The position numbers were made by a program, and so were the translations under genes. From Emmonsiellopsis sp. PD_33 (taxonomy: Eukaryota > Ascomycota > Eurotiomycetes > Onygenales > Ajellomycetaceae), in the NCBI GenBank assembly GCA_032988165.1, contig JANTQF010000342.1, forward strand, positions 1 to 37,378: a stretch of DNA of 37,378 nt, written 5' to 3'. Positions 11,030 to 20,849 of the stretch are shown here, one piece after another. The number at the start of each line of letters is the position of its first letter. Position 1 is the stretch's first letter. Below the pieces are notes generated by a model that ran no database searches, had not been told where the DNA came from, and was given only the letters and a program-made list of their open reading frames with translations.

Positions 11030-12493
11030 TTTTAGTTGCTTCCGGCACGAAGGGCCGAGTTCGAAGATGCGAATGAAGTTATGTATCTGGTGAAGGCCCG
11101 GCGATTTATTATTTGGTTGGTGTACACAGAAGGCTGAGGCAAAGCAGATGGTACTTGTACATGAGGGAGAAGCAGAATCGAGTTTCGAGGTGTCCCCAGG
11201 ATCCAGGGCATATATTTAATATATACCTGATTTCCTGAGGGCTAGGGCCGATTGGTGTAGAGTCTTGAGGCGCGTCGTTTGTAACGTATTTATATAGGGC
11301 TTAACGGTTCGGCTCGTCCCAAGGGAATGCAATTTCATACCTAGCCCTAGACAATAGAAGGACTAATGGGATTCACACCGTCAAGGATAAAGTCTCCGAG
11401 TGGCCTTGGACAGCTGACATTTGATCAAAAGTCAATGTGTCATGCAGACGGCGCTGAAAGCCTGTTGATCCTTCAGCCGTGGGAATGAAAGAATGTTTAT
11501 TTTATTCAGTGCGGCATGTAACTTCTAGACAGGGAATTCTCCAATTAGCCTATTGTTACTTGTGCATATGCTTGGGCGACCAATTGAAGGCAGGATTAGC
11601 TGCATGGTTAAAACTCTGGAAGTCTCCGTGGTGACAGGTGTCCAGGACTGACTGCCATGCAGCCTTGAAACTTCAGTGGTTAAAGTTAGGAGACATAAAT
11701 ATACAAGAATGAGAATAATCCCATGGGATGGCAATGGCCTAGCTCACAAACAACATTCATCACTCCATTGCCTTATTGAGGACTCCTCATGATTGACAAG
11801 TTATAGGCCTTAGGAGTTGGGTAATGGTCCTGGCATGTTGAAGTTGTAGTGGTCATTTATGTATTGGATTCGATATATTTGTTGGGATGCAAGAATGATC
11901 TATTGTCCCAGAAGATATATCCATTGCCCATTGCCTAAGGGATCACAAGTTAGCTGTAGCTCATGAGAACATTGAGGGGGGGAATGGACAAAACTGTTCG
12001 GTTTCTTTTTCTCCCTCTTCCCCTCAAAAGAATAAAACCAAAAAGGGAAACTTATGAGCTTTGCAAGCAACCTTGAGGGCAGCTTTCAGTTCTGTTGGCG
12101 CGAGTTTAAGGGCAGAATATGGCCCTCGCACATAGATAGATCAGTATGGGCCATGGTCAGAATCACATCTGATCTCCCTTCACGGCCATCCATTTCATGC
12201 TCCTCAATGTAAGTCTGTAAGACTTTAGGAGAAACCATTGGTCTGCTGGACACTGTATTAGAAGAATCATAACATTAGGACTCGGCTCGGCAATTATCAT
12301 CATCCACCTGTTGCTAGCATATTCGGCGGGTGGTATTGTTGGAGTCATCCCGAGAGAGCGATGCATCAAGCATTTTTGCCGCAAACTCGGATTCCCAAAG
12401 TCAATATCAGGTTACACACTGCCCATGACAACTCAAGACTGTGGATGATAGACATCGATGAACATGGCAACGAGAAAGGCACTTTGAAGGCCG
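11030..12493. other. 1.5-kb intergenic stretch, no intact gene
   Basis: Short frames only. The part next to 11030 likely carries the promoter of the af470-like gene. The stretch leading to 12494 borders a decayed gene and may include its degraded upstream part; a plus-strand open frame from 12361 overlaps it in another frame. Confidence 0.45.
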
Positions 12494-13418
12494 ATGCCAG
12501 GCGAGCGCGGGCCGTTGGTGGACCCCGAGGCTTGAGAGAGAGTACGCCGAAATCCCACTGGAGGCCCGTATCGGCCAGTGAACCCCTTCGGCCATTCATT
12601 GGAGAACCGGCGCGTAATTTTGTGAGGCCATCTCGCGCTCTGTGCTCCATATTTCAAGCACATCGCGCCACAGACTTGGGCAGTTGAAGTGGCATCGCGC
12701 TGGGGCGATGATGCGCTCCGGCGCCTTATTAGCCCTTCAGTCTGAGATGATCTCTCCGTTTCGACCTTTCTAGAACGCAACATTCCGCCAACTCAGGCGT
12801 GGACTAAATTTCGCGACATCGCTAGTTACGCGCTGCAGAGGGAGACGGCCCAGACGGGCCATGGCACGATGCTTCCCCCGCCCATGCTGTTCGATTACAT
12901 CTTCCTTTTCGACGATCAGCGAGCCTTCGTTGAGGCGAATACAGGCCTAAAAAGGGGCTAACAATCCGTTTCACGCCTATCACAAGAGGGAGGGGATATC
13001 CGAGGTTGACACATGAACAGCTTGACGTCTGGCCCTGGGGAATTCCGAAGCTGTAGATCGCATTGAATATACTTTGGGCGATTGGAAGTTTTAACGAGCC
13101 GTCGTTCGCTGTCCGAGGAGTGGCTTGTGGCGCCCTCAACAGCGCCATCCCGTCCCGTCCTTCATGCCGATCTGGTTAATTCACTGATCAGTGATCAGTG
13201 CGCTGGCCGACGATGCAGCGGCCTGGGCACCAGAACTCCAGAGCTTCAAATACGGAAAGAAAGCGGGCGCTTATTTGACTCGGAATGCTCATTGGCATCC
13301 ATATGCGAGAATGGACCGGGATATCAGCAAGCAGGAATCAGAACCCCCTTTGTTGCTCTACCATGCTATTCGCTGGACTTCCGGGACGGGGGGGAATACG
13401 AGGCTGGAACTGAAATGA
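12494..13418 (+). pseudogene. decayed protein-coding gene, family not recognised
   Basis: On the plus strand, one frame from ATG 12494 to TAA 12961 (156 codons) reads as convincing protein with only three internal TGA stops; segments include WTKFRDIASYALQRETAQTG and MLFDYIFLFDDQRAFVEANT. Just before the TAA the protein-like text moves to the next frame (ANNPFHAYHKREGI, then LGNSEAVDRIEYTLGDWKF). It shifts again to NEPSFAVRGVACGALNSAIP and back to the frame of 13191-13418 (AAWAPELQSFKYGKKAGAYL, NAHWHPYARMDRDISKQESE). Together this is a gene of at least 300 codons broken by stops and at least two frameshifts. Three of the four first-frame stops are TGA, as expected from CGA-to-TGA changes under RIP. 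Introns could explain some shifts but not the internal stops. Confidence 0.6.
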
Positions 13419-13815
13419 CGAGAGACCCGAGAGACATAAACTCTATTTCTTCGGGAGACGCGAGTCAACTGCTTGGAGCTGGCTAGATGCTTGTGTCTAT
13501 GCATGGTCTCTCCACGTTATTGACCAGGAGCCTGGGGCTGTTTCAGCAATAGCTCTGGAGTCTCCGACGGACAAATATGTGCATCTGATTGTTAGATGAA
13601 TCGAGAATCTAAAATCAGGAGGAGGAGTGTTTCCGATAACTACCCAAAGTATCTTCCTCATAACTTCTCCATTGCTATGTAGGTGACATCTCACTGAAAG
13701 CGAAGAAGTGAGATCCAAAAGCATTTTGATAACAGTCCCCATTGGCCCTTTCAAATTCCAGCATCAGGATTCAGCAATCCCCTTATTTGTTTCTCCCTTC
13801 CTCAACTCCCTACTA
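13419..13815. other. spacer before transposon island
   Basis: No gene recognised. It ends in TACTA (13811-13815), the left copy of the direct repeat flanking the MITE-like element. Confidence 0.5.
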
Positions 13816-13824
13816 GGGGCGCGT

Positions 13825-13827
13825 TCA
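13825..13827. repeat. target-site duplication TCA (left copy)
   Basis: The TCA immediately left of the Harbinger terminus, repeated at 17341-17343 immediately right of it. Deleting one copy with the element restores continuity of the MITE terminal repeat. Confidence 0.85.
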
Positions 13828-14579
13828 GGGCCTGTTCAGTGCGAATAACAGATTTTTCATCCACAGTGGGGCATAATCTCATACATGCTATAGTAGTGTC
13901 AAATAGTGTAGATTTTGGTCCTCACCAGCACTATACTGGATTAATGTTAGTTTTTGCAGTTAAAAGTCACATTGTGATGGGAAGAATTGAATCACCTTCA
14001 TCCATTTCCTTGATTTCACACATTAAAAACAGAAAAAAATGGCAGATCTTTAATATATCCTATCTAGTAGTAATATGAAATCCTGTGGAGCTTAACCCAC
14101 TTAATATTTCACTAATCAAATAGTAAATACAGTGAATATGGTGAATACACCTCTCTCTGATGCATCAATTTCTATACTAGAGATTGAATGGCCTCAGTCA
14201 GATAATAACCTATTAAGTGTGCAGCCCATGCCACCCATGTAGCTCATACAGTCATTAATATAGTCAACACAGTCAATAGATCATCCCCATATTAACTGGA
14301 AGTAGCTTATGATAGAGGCCTTATTAGATAGCTTATTAGTAGTACAGTATGAGAGCCTTGCAATAAATAATAGTAGCTACAAAGTAGGTAGGTGGATGTT
14401 AGCTTTAACTACTATCTAGTGAGTCACTAAGTAGTATGTAGATAGAGAATAGCTTGATAACTAGTTTTAATATATGAAAATGAAATGGCAGCTGTAAAAT
14501 AAGTATAAAGGCTAAATATCTGAGTAATTATTTAATTTAGTGAGAGGAATATTTATTAATGACTCTAAGATTATAAATA

Positions 14580-15175
14580 AATACTTTGCAAAACACCCTA
14601 AGATGATGAAGTTCTGTGACTATGAGCTTCTATACACTAATTAGTTTGAATAACTACTTGAGGGTAAACTTGCAATGGGGAAACTTACAACAAGTTATAG
14701 TAATATTTAATAGTAGAGGTATAGCAGGGTTAAGAGTAAAGAGGAGGATAGTATGTCTGTAGATTTCAATTTAATTATATCTTCTTCTTCAGTATAGAAA
14801 GTAATAATATTAGGGTCTTCATTGCTGGCACTGAGGAAGCAGATGTTAATATTATTACTTTTAAAGGTAAAATGTATTTAGAGGGATATTCTGGCCATAA
14901 ATATTATAGATCTAGATGATAAATTGGTGGAATCTGCAAAGATTAGTTGAAAGAATACTGAATGTGTAGTGGATATATTCCTTCAGAAGGTGTAAGAGCT
15001 GCTACCTACTGTGTGGTAGGAAGAAGAAAACTCTGTATCTTATACTTGCTATACTTCAGTGCTGAAGGCCTTATATGACCTGGGGAATACTTAAATTTAT
15101 TTAAGACTATGTAAATACTGTCTCAAACAGAATTAAATTGACTGGGTAATGGAGTACCTTGATCATAGCATGTAT
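14580..15175 (+). pseudogene. possible second Harbinger protein (Myb/SANT-like), RIP-degraded
   Basis: One plus-strand frame inside the Harbinger element reads as protein interrupted mainly by TAG/TAA at likely glutamine positions: KYFAKHPKMMKFCDYELLYT, LLEGKLAMGKLTTSYS, later LLPTVW, VLKALYDLGNT, IDWVMEYLDHSM. Harbinger elements usually carry a second gene for a Myb/SANT-like DNA-binding partner, and this left-half frame converging on the transposase is the natural candidate. The match is by position and general character only. Confidence 0.4.
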
Positions 15176-15729
15176 AGCTAGTATAACTAAGGCAAGAGAG
15201 TAGCAGGTAGCAGGTAGGTAAGATGAAAGATAGAAGAAACTAAGTGAGAATAGTAAGATTTAGAGGGTAAGTGTAATGAGTAAGAGTAGTAGATGATGTG
15301 TTCAGTTAATTAAGTGAGCTCTGAGTATTTTTTGTGTGTGTTAAATATCTATTTTTTAATAAAAGTTCTTTGTGTTTGAACTTACTTCCTGCTTATTAAA
15401 TTACATAATGATAATATATTAGTGTTTTAGTGATATATATTATCATTCTATATTTTTATAGCTAATCATATCACTAGATTCCACCTTGGCAATCTAACTA
15501 TCTCATATAAAAAGTGATGATGTTTCATTACACCTAAATTTCACTATTTTTGTAATTTAACTGAAATTTCACTATGTTTTCTCCTATTCCTTTATTATTA
15601 TATATAGATATTTTTGACACTACCCAGATAAAGAGTCAAAATATATAAAAATCTCACTAAGTCTTACACCTCTATATCTAACTTAATGCCTATACTCACT
15701 CCCTTACCTTTCTTACCTCAATGTATGCC

Positions 15730-16700
15730 TTATATGCCTCTCATATTTAATTTGCAATTTCATTTCTTTTCTGAATCATATATTCTCTTACCTCTAATAG
15801 CTCCTCATAATATTCTCTAGATGATTAGAAAAGATTTGACTTTTTATCATTCTATATGTCTTCATCCATTTCCTTATGCTAATTCATAAAATTATAAAGA
15901 GCTACTAATGTGTATACTAGGTCAATCTGTGTCCTCTTGATATATTCATCCCTAGCACAATTATATATATAAAATTGACATTTAAATATACTAAATATCC
16001 TTTTAACTACACCCTAGAGACTTACATGTTAGAGATTGAAGAGTTCTTTTATATTTTCAGGCCTCCTACTAGTGTCAGCTCACTTCTTCAGGTGATATCA
16101 CATGCTAAAATATAAGAATAATATTAATTAATTCCTCTATGAATATCCAGCATCTATAAGAAAATAACAGCTGAGTAGTGCAGCAAAATTATCCTTATCC
16201 TCTGTGAAATCAAGCACTTAAGAGTCATGAGAAGATCCTTCCATTCCTACATATATATATGTGAAGTTGAGCTTGAAATCACATGTAGTAAGTAGATTCT
16301 ATAAAATTCATTTCTTTTGATTTTACTATGCTAACTACTCCTCCTGAGGGACTGAGATAGGCAGATGTGTTTCATCTAATGTGCCTATAGCACCTTTAAA
16401 AAATAGCTAGTATATTGAGTTATAACTTAGTGCTTTCTTGCTATAATCCTCCCCAGGAAGATGAATGATATGTCTGTATAAGACATATAAAATATTAAGA
16501 ATTTCATGAAATACTCTAGTAAATTAGATGAGTATTTTCTCATTTAATTTAATAGCTATAATTAATGTTGAAATAGTTGCAATTAAATATTGAAATATCT
16601 CCACAGTGTTTCAGTAGGATACCCTCTGAGTAATAACATATAGAAATATTAATACCTTCTACTTGATGTTTATAATGTTTAATTCACCAGATTCAGTGAG
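15730..16700 (-). pseudogene. Harbinger transposase (DDE_Tnp_4), inactivated
   Basis: Minus-strand reading between about 16410 and 15730 gives family hallmarks in order: FFKGAIGTLDETHLPISVPQ (first catalytic Asp), FTYIYVGMEGSSHDS, YFLIDAGYS (second Asp), RPENIKELFNL, VVKRIFSIFKCQF, IKRTQIDLVYTLVALYNFMN. In active relatives the third motif reads V(V/I)ERIFG; here the catalytic Glu is Lys (GAA/GAG to AAA/AAG), a G-to-A change expected from RIP. Numerous TAG/TAA stops sit where relatives have Gln or Arg. Upstream to about 16700 the helix-turn-helix part is too degraded to delimit. It cannot be functional. Confidence 0.8.
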
Positions 16701-17752
16701 ATCTATATTCAATTTAAGCTATTTGATAAGCTCTATTACAGTATCTAATGACATTCTTATTATATTTTTAACCTGCTGATTATAGCTATTTGGATCAAGC
16801 AGGCCCACTGTGAATTAAATGCTACAAAGATGATCTATATATATACTTTAAAGATCTATTAGTATATATTATATGGTCAGAATCACTACTATAGTAATTA
16901 TTTTCCTTATTAACTATTGATCTGCTCATTCAACCTTATCCTCATATTATTGCTTGATGCTCTCATCATCACTAATCATAGTAAATTCTGAGGAGAGAAG
17001 GGGTGAGTCATGAAAAAGGCACAAAAAAATGAGAGATTTCTTTAATAATATTTTTAATGCAGTAAAACTTACCTGAGACCTCTAATATTTTTTGACACTA
17101 TCAAACCTTACTGATCTTTTCTATATAAATAAAATATCATCACTTTTTACATTATTATACACCACTAAATCATAAATCCATCATTTTTCATTCTATAATA
17201 TTATAAATTATGAATAACAGCTTCTGCACTGAACACTTGTCAGTTTTCATTATAAAAGCAGGGTAAAATCCATTTTTAAATGCTAGTATGTCATTATATG
17301 ATGGAAAATGATAATAACAGGCCTTGCACTGAACAGGCCCTCAGTGCTAAAGGTAAATTTACTGTTGAACAGTCATTTCTTGGTAAACTGCCTATTTAAG
17401 TTTAGCTTGACTGCATAACTGTATAAAATTCTCCCTAATTTAGCTTAAAATACCATAAAATACCAGATTATGGTACCAGGCTGTATACACTAAATTAGTA
17501 TGTTTTTAACCCACTTAGTGTAAAAGGTGGAGAGACTAGAGCCTAACTAGGAAAGATGCTTAATCTGGCCTCACCTTGAATGATAAAAAATGTAGGAAAA
17601 AAATAACTACTCTCCCTCCATGGTTATTTTTTTTATCATTCAACAGTCAGCCCCACTTATTAGCCTTTATGTCTTGGGAATGTTATAAAAATACTACTCC
17701 ACCTGAAATGACTGTTCAACGGTCAATTTACCTTTGGCACTGAACGCGCCCC

Positions 17753-18920
17753 TACTAAGCACTAACACAGCGATCATAAAGCCCCAGCCGTCCAAAACCC
17801 CCCATCCCCCCAATAAACACGCACCTAATAAACGCCTTCCGTATGGCTGCAAGCCACCACTTCACCATCAAAAAAGCTAGTCCTCCTCCAATGTATTATG
17901 TCCCAATGTCCCGATACGGGAGTAGTTTAGCAATACCCCAAATACACCAACCATACCGCTAAATCTTAACCCCTACTAGGCCGCTCTGAAGGCCTGTCTA
18001 GCTCCTTTTCAAACCCCCGCATTGCGCCTCATTTGGTCTCGGAGCGGGGGGGGGGAGAATCCCTGTTGGCGGCCAGAATGTGTGTGGTTGAATACGGCGG
18101 GGGACCGACCGGGGTGCCAGGTGCGCGAGCCGGGGATGGATGCGTGCGCATGCATGCGTCAAGAGGAATTGTGGAGATGAGAGGTTGGCTGGCTGTGGAA
18201 GGCTGAGGCCGGATGACCATTCGGGCGAAGACGGCGGTGGTTAGATGGATAGAAAATTTTGAGATGTGGTTGTGTGTGTCTTTTTTCTTTCTCTGGACTG
18301 TTTTGGAGAAACTTATGCGGGATGGATGGATGGAATTTTGTCGCTTTATGAAAGAGGAAGTGCAGGTGTGAAAGTATTTGAATTAGTTACATTTCACGTC
18401 TCTCTTCTCATTATTGAGTTAGCTAGTAAAAGATGTAGTAGTAAAATAGATAATCAAATGGGGGTATCCGCGTGTTGGGGTATTTTGCAGTCAAAAAGTA
18501 AAAAAAGTTAAAAAAAAAAAGGAACAAAACAAGGAGACACCATCCCTTCAGTCCAATGAAGAAGAAAGGCACAGATGTTAGGTATTAAATAGACAGATCC
18601 CCTGCCGCCGTCGCATTTTGTGGTCGGAGGGGCGTAAAATCAAAACGCCAAACCGCTTTCCCTCGCAAGAAACGAATGGAGCCAGAAAGAGATTAATATA
18701 GATATCGTAACACGTCGCCATCGCCGGCAATCCCCACTCAGCATGGCTGGTCAGGGACGGAAAAATCGAAGAAGGTCCAGGAAAAGAAGAAGAGGGATAT
18801 ATTTGCCGCTGTCCCCTTCTTCGCTCCATCATTCCAACCCCCGTCGCTTTCCCCAGCACTGAGCAGAAAATTCCAGCGAAAGGATGATGCGGAAGAAACA
18901 CACAAAATCTGGCTCTCCGC
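17753..18920. other. intergenic between transposon island and MFS gene
   Basis: Starts with the right TACTA repeat. It contains a run of nine or more G at about 18045, poly-A runs near 18485-18525, and the 3' region of the transporter gene. Short frames at 18029-18220 and 18266-18511 are not protein-like. Confidence 0.5.
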
Positions 18921-20849
18921 TTACGCCGTCTTCGGGACGTGCCGTTGTCTGGCAGCGGAATGGATTTCTTTCTCCACTCTACGCATATCAATGTGCGCAA
19001 TCGCATCGTCTCCGTCAAAGATGCGTGCGATCTCTTCCAGCGTCGGGCCTCGAGTCTCCACGTACACAAAATATACGAACGCAAGCTCGATAAAGTCCCA
19101 CACCGTGTAGAATAACATGAAATTCCAATGATGGGGGAGATTATCCCAGGCCAACTTGTTGGTCTGGTTGCTTAGAGCTAAGACGGCTTGGACGGTGATG
19201 TTCATAATCATCATGCCCTTGGCGCGCAGTTTGAAAGGGAGAATTTCGAGAGCGTAGGAGACGAGGAGACCGGAAAAACCGATGTCGTAGAAAATGCTGA
19301 AGAGGAATATGAATACTAGCTGAGCATTGCCGGCTGAAACATTCTTATCGTTCGAGTTTTCGAATATCGCTCCCGTGATAGTCCAGCAGACGAACGAGCC
19401 AACCATGCCTGTTCAAACTCTGGTTAACATTTCATGAATGGCCGGATTAGCGGGTTAATTGGGTACTTACCAAACACAGCAGTGAGGAACAAAGGGCGTC
19501 GCCCAACTCTGTCAACCTGCATAGCAGCAGTAACAGTGACAATTAAGTCAAGAATGACTCTGCCGGTGCTAAGTCCAAGCTTCTTATTTTCTGTCGTTAT
19601 TCCGGCCCCCTCGTAAATCGCATTCATGTAGTTTGAGAACAGGGCGTTACCAGAATACTGCGAAATAACACCAAGCGAAACAATAATGGCCAACCGCCAG
19701 CGGTTTCCGGTCGTTCGGACAAAATCCGCGTAGCTACTTTGGGTGCCCAGTGACTTTTCAAGGGTTATCGTCTGCTGGATTTCTTGGTATTCAAATTGTA
19801 CGGTAGCGTTGTCCTCGTCGCCCCCACCATGGAACTTGGCAAGAACTTCGAGAGCTTCATCGTTCCTGTCCTGGGATATGAGAAACCTTGGGGATTCAGG
19901 AACCCCTATAATCATGCAAATTAGCGGCATTGTCTCCCATGGATTCTTGCACCTCCCAAAAAGAGAGCGAAACCGAAGCAACCAGGATATGCACTTACAC
20001 CAAATAAAAGTAAGCTGAACCAAAGACGGAACGATCTGCAGGAGTGTAATTGATCTCCAAGACCACTCATTTTTAACGGTGGAAGTACCCCAACCGATAC
20101 AGACAACGACTGCCCCAGGGTTAACATGACAAACTTTCCCAAGAGCGAGGAGGGCCTGCTTACATAGCGCGCCAACGTTCCACAAACAATTGTATATCGC
20201 GGTCACGGGGCCGCGGTGTTGGGGATGACATATCTCTGTCAGTAGCATCGGGGAGCACATTTGGGCGAACGAGTTGCCAAAGCCAAGTACGATCCGGCCG
20301 GCGATGTACATGTTGTATCCGTTGGCGAAAGCAGAGATAAGCCCGCCAACCACCATAAAGCAACAGCCGATGATGATGGCAACCTTCCGGCCCCAGTGGT
20401 CTGCGACATATGGGCTGAGAATGATTAGTTAGTCACTATGAAGTTGGGATGCTGAGAAACTCACGTCAGGAAAAAACTAAGGATGGAGCCAATATTAAAC
20501 ATGTTGACCATGATCCCGAGGTAGTGGTTGTGGTTAGGATTAACATCTTCGCCAACCCAGGGCCCAAAAAATTCCTGCCATCCATCTATTTGCTGCGAAA
20601 CGTTCATCAACATCCTAATCTCGTCCGTTAGACTCCAAGACTGTTCACAAATCGCCAAGGCGTATTTCCATACCCATCATAACCAGTGGTAGCGGACGCA
20701 ATCATCAGCACCACTGCCAGCGCATACAGCTTTCGTAGATGCGGTTCCTTTTTCCAGTAAACCTTCTGGAACTCGGGTGCCTCGGCCTGGGCCACCTGCG
20801 CAGCATCTCCGCCCGACCCAATGACGCCCGCCCCGATAAATTGCACCAT
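18921..20849 (-). CDS. MFS sugar transporter (lactose permease-like)
   Basis: Spliced model of six exons: 20849-20674, 20614-20465, 20414-20164, 20109-19999, 19905-19471 and 19408-18921, giving 536 residues with all five introns (50-93 bp) in phase. It is a 12-helix plasma-membrane sugar:proton symporter of the major facilitator superfamily. Seen: YALAVVLMIASATTGYDG in helix 1, DHWGRK after helix 2, GRIVLGFG, ICHPQHRGPVTA, NEWSWRSI, PESPRFLIS before the central loop, ISQYSGNALFSNYMN, VDRVGRRPLF (D361-R366) after helix 8, and VETRGPTLEEI after helix 12. The overall pattern resembles the fungal lactose/hexose permease subgroup. Substrate cannot be assigned from sequence alone, and no glycosidase or regulator lies next to it. 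Confidence 0.92.

Larger units (their letters stand above)
13828..17340. mobile_element. PIF/Harbinger-type DNA transposon, RIP-mutated, nested in MITE
   Basis: 3,513-bp AT-rich element bounded by perfect 15-bp inverted termini GGGCCTGTTCAGTGC (13828-13842; complement at 17326-17340). It is flanked by a TCA target duplication (13825-13827 and 17341-17343). Three-base target duplications and the encoded DDE_Tnp_4-type transposase on the minus strand (about 15730-16700) place it in PIF/Harbinger. Both coding parts are full of TAG/TAA stops. A second copy of the terminal core GCACTGAACA sits 100 bp inside the right end (17226-17235 versus 17326-17335), possibly a subterminal transposase binding site. 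Confidence 0.88.
13816..17752. mobile_element. MITE-like element split by a later transposon insertion
   Basis: The left tip GGGGCGCGTTCA (13816-13827) and the continuation from 17344 together form a terminus. It pairs with the inverted right terminus ending at 17752, about 45 of 48 positions matching (left 13816-13827 plus 17344-17379 versus the reverse complement of 17705-17752). Removing the 13828-17340 insertion and one TCA leaves an element of about 421 bp with 48-bp terminal inverted repeats and no coding capacity. It is flanked by TACTA on both sides (13811-13815 and 17753-17757). The interior (17380-17700) is AT-rich and non-coding. Size, long inverted repeats and lack of genes fit a non-autonomous DNA transposon. 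Confidence 0.85.

Noticed and set aside
13082..13486. 134-codon plus-strand open frame
   Set aside because: Runs out of phase with most of the protein-like segments of the decayed gene at 12494-13418, so it is a shadow frame.
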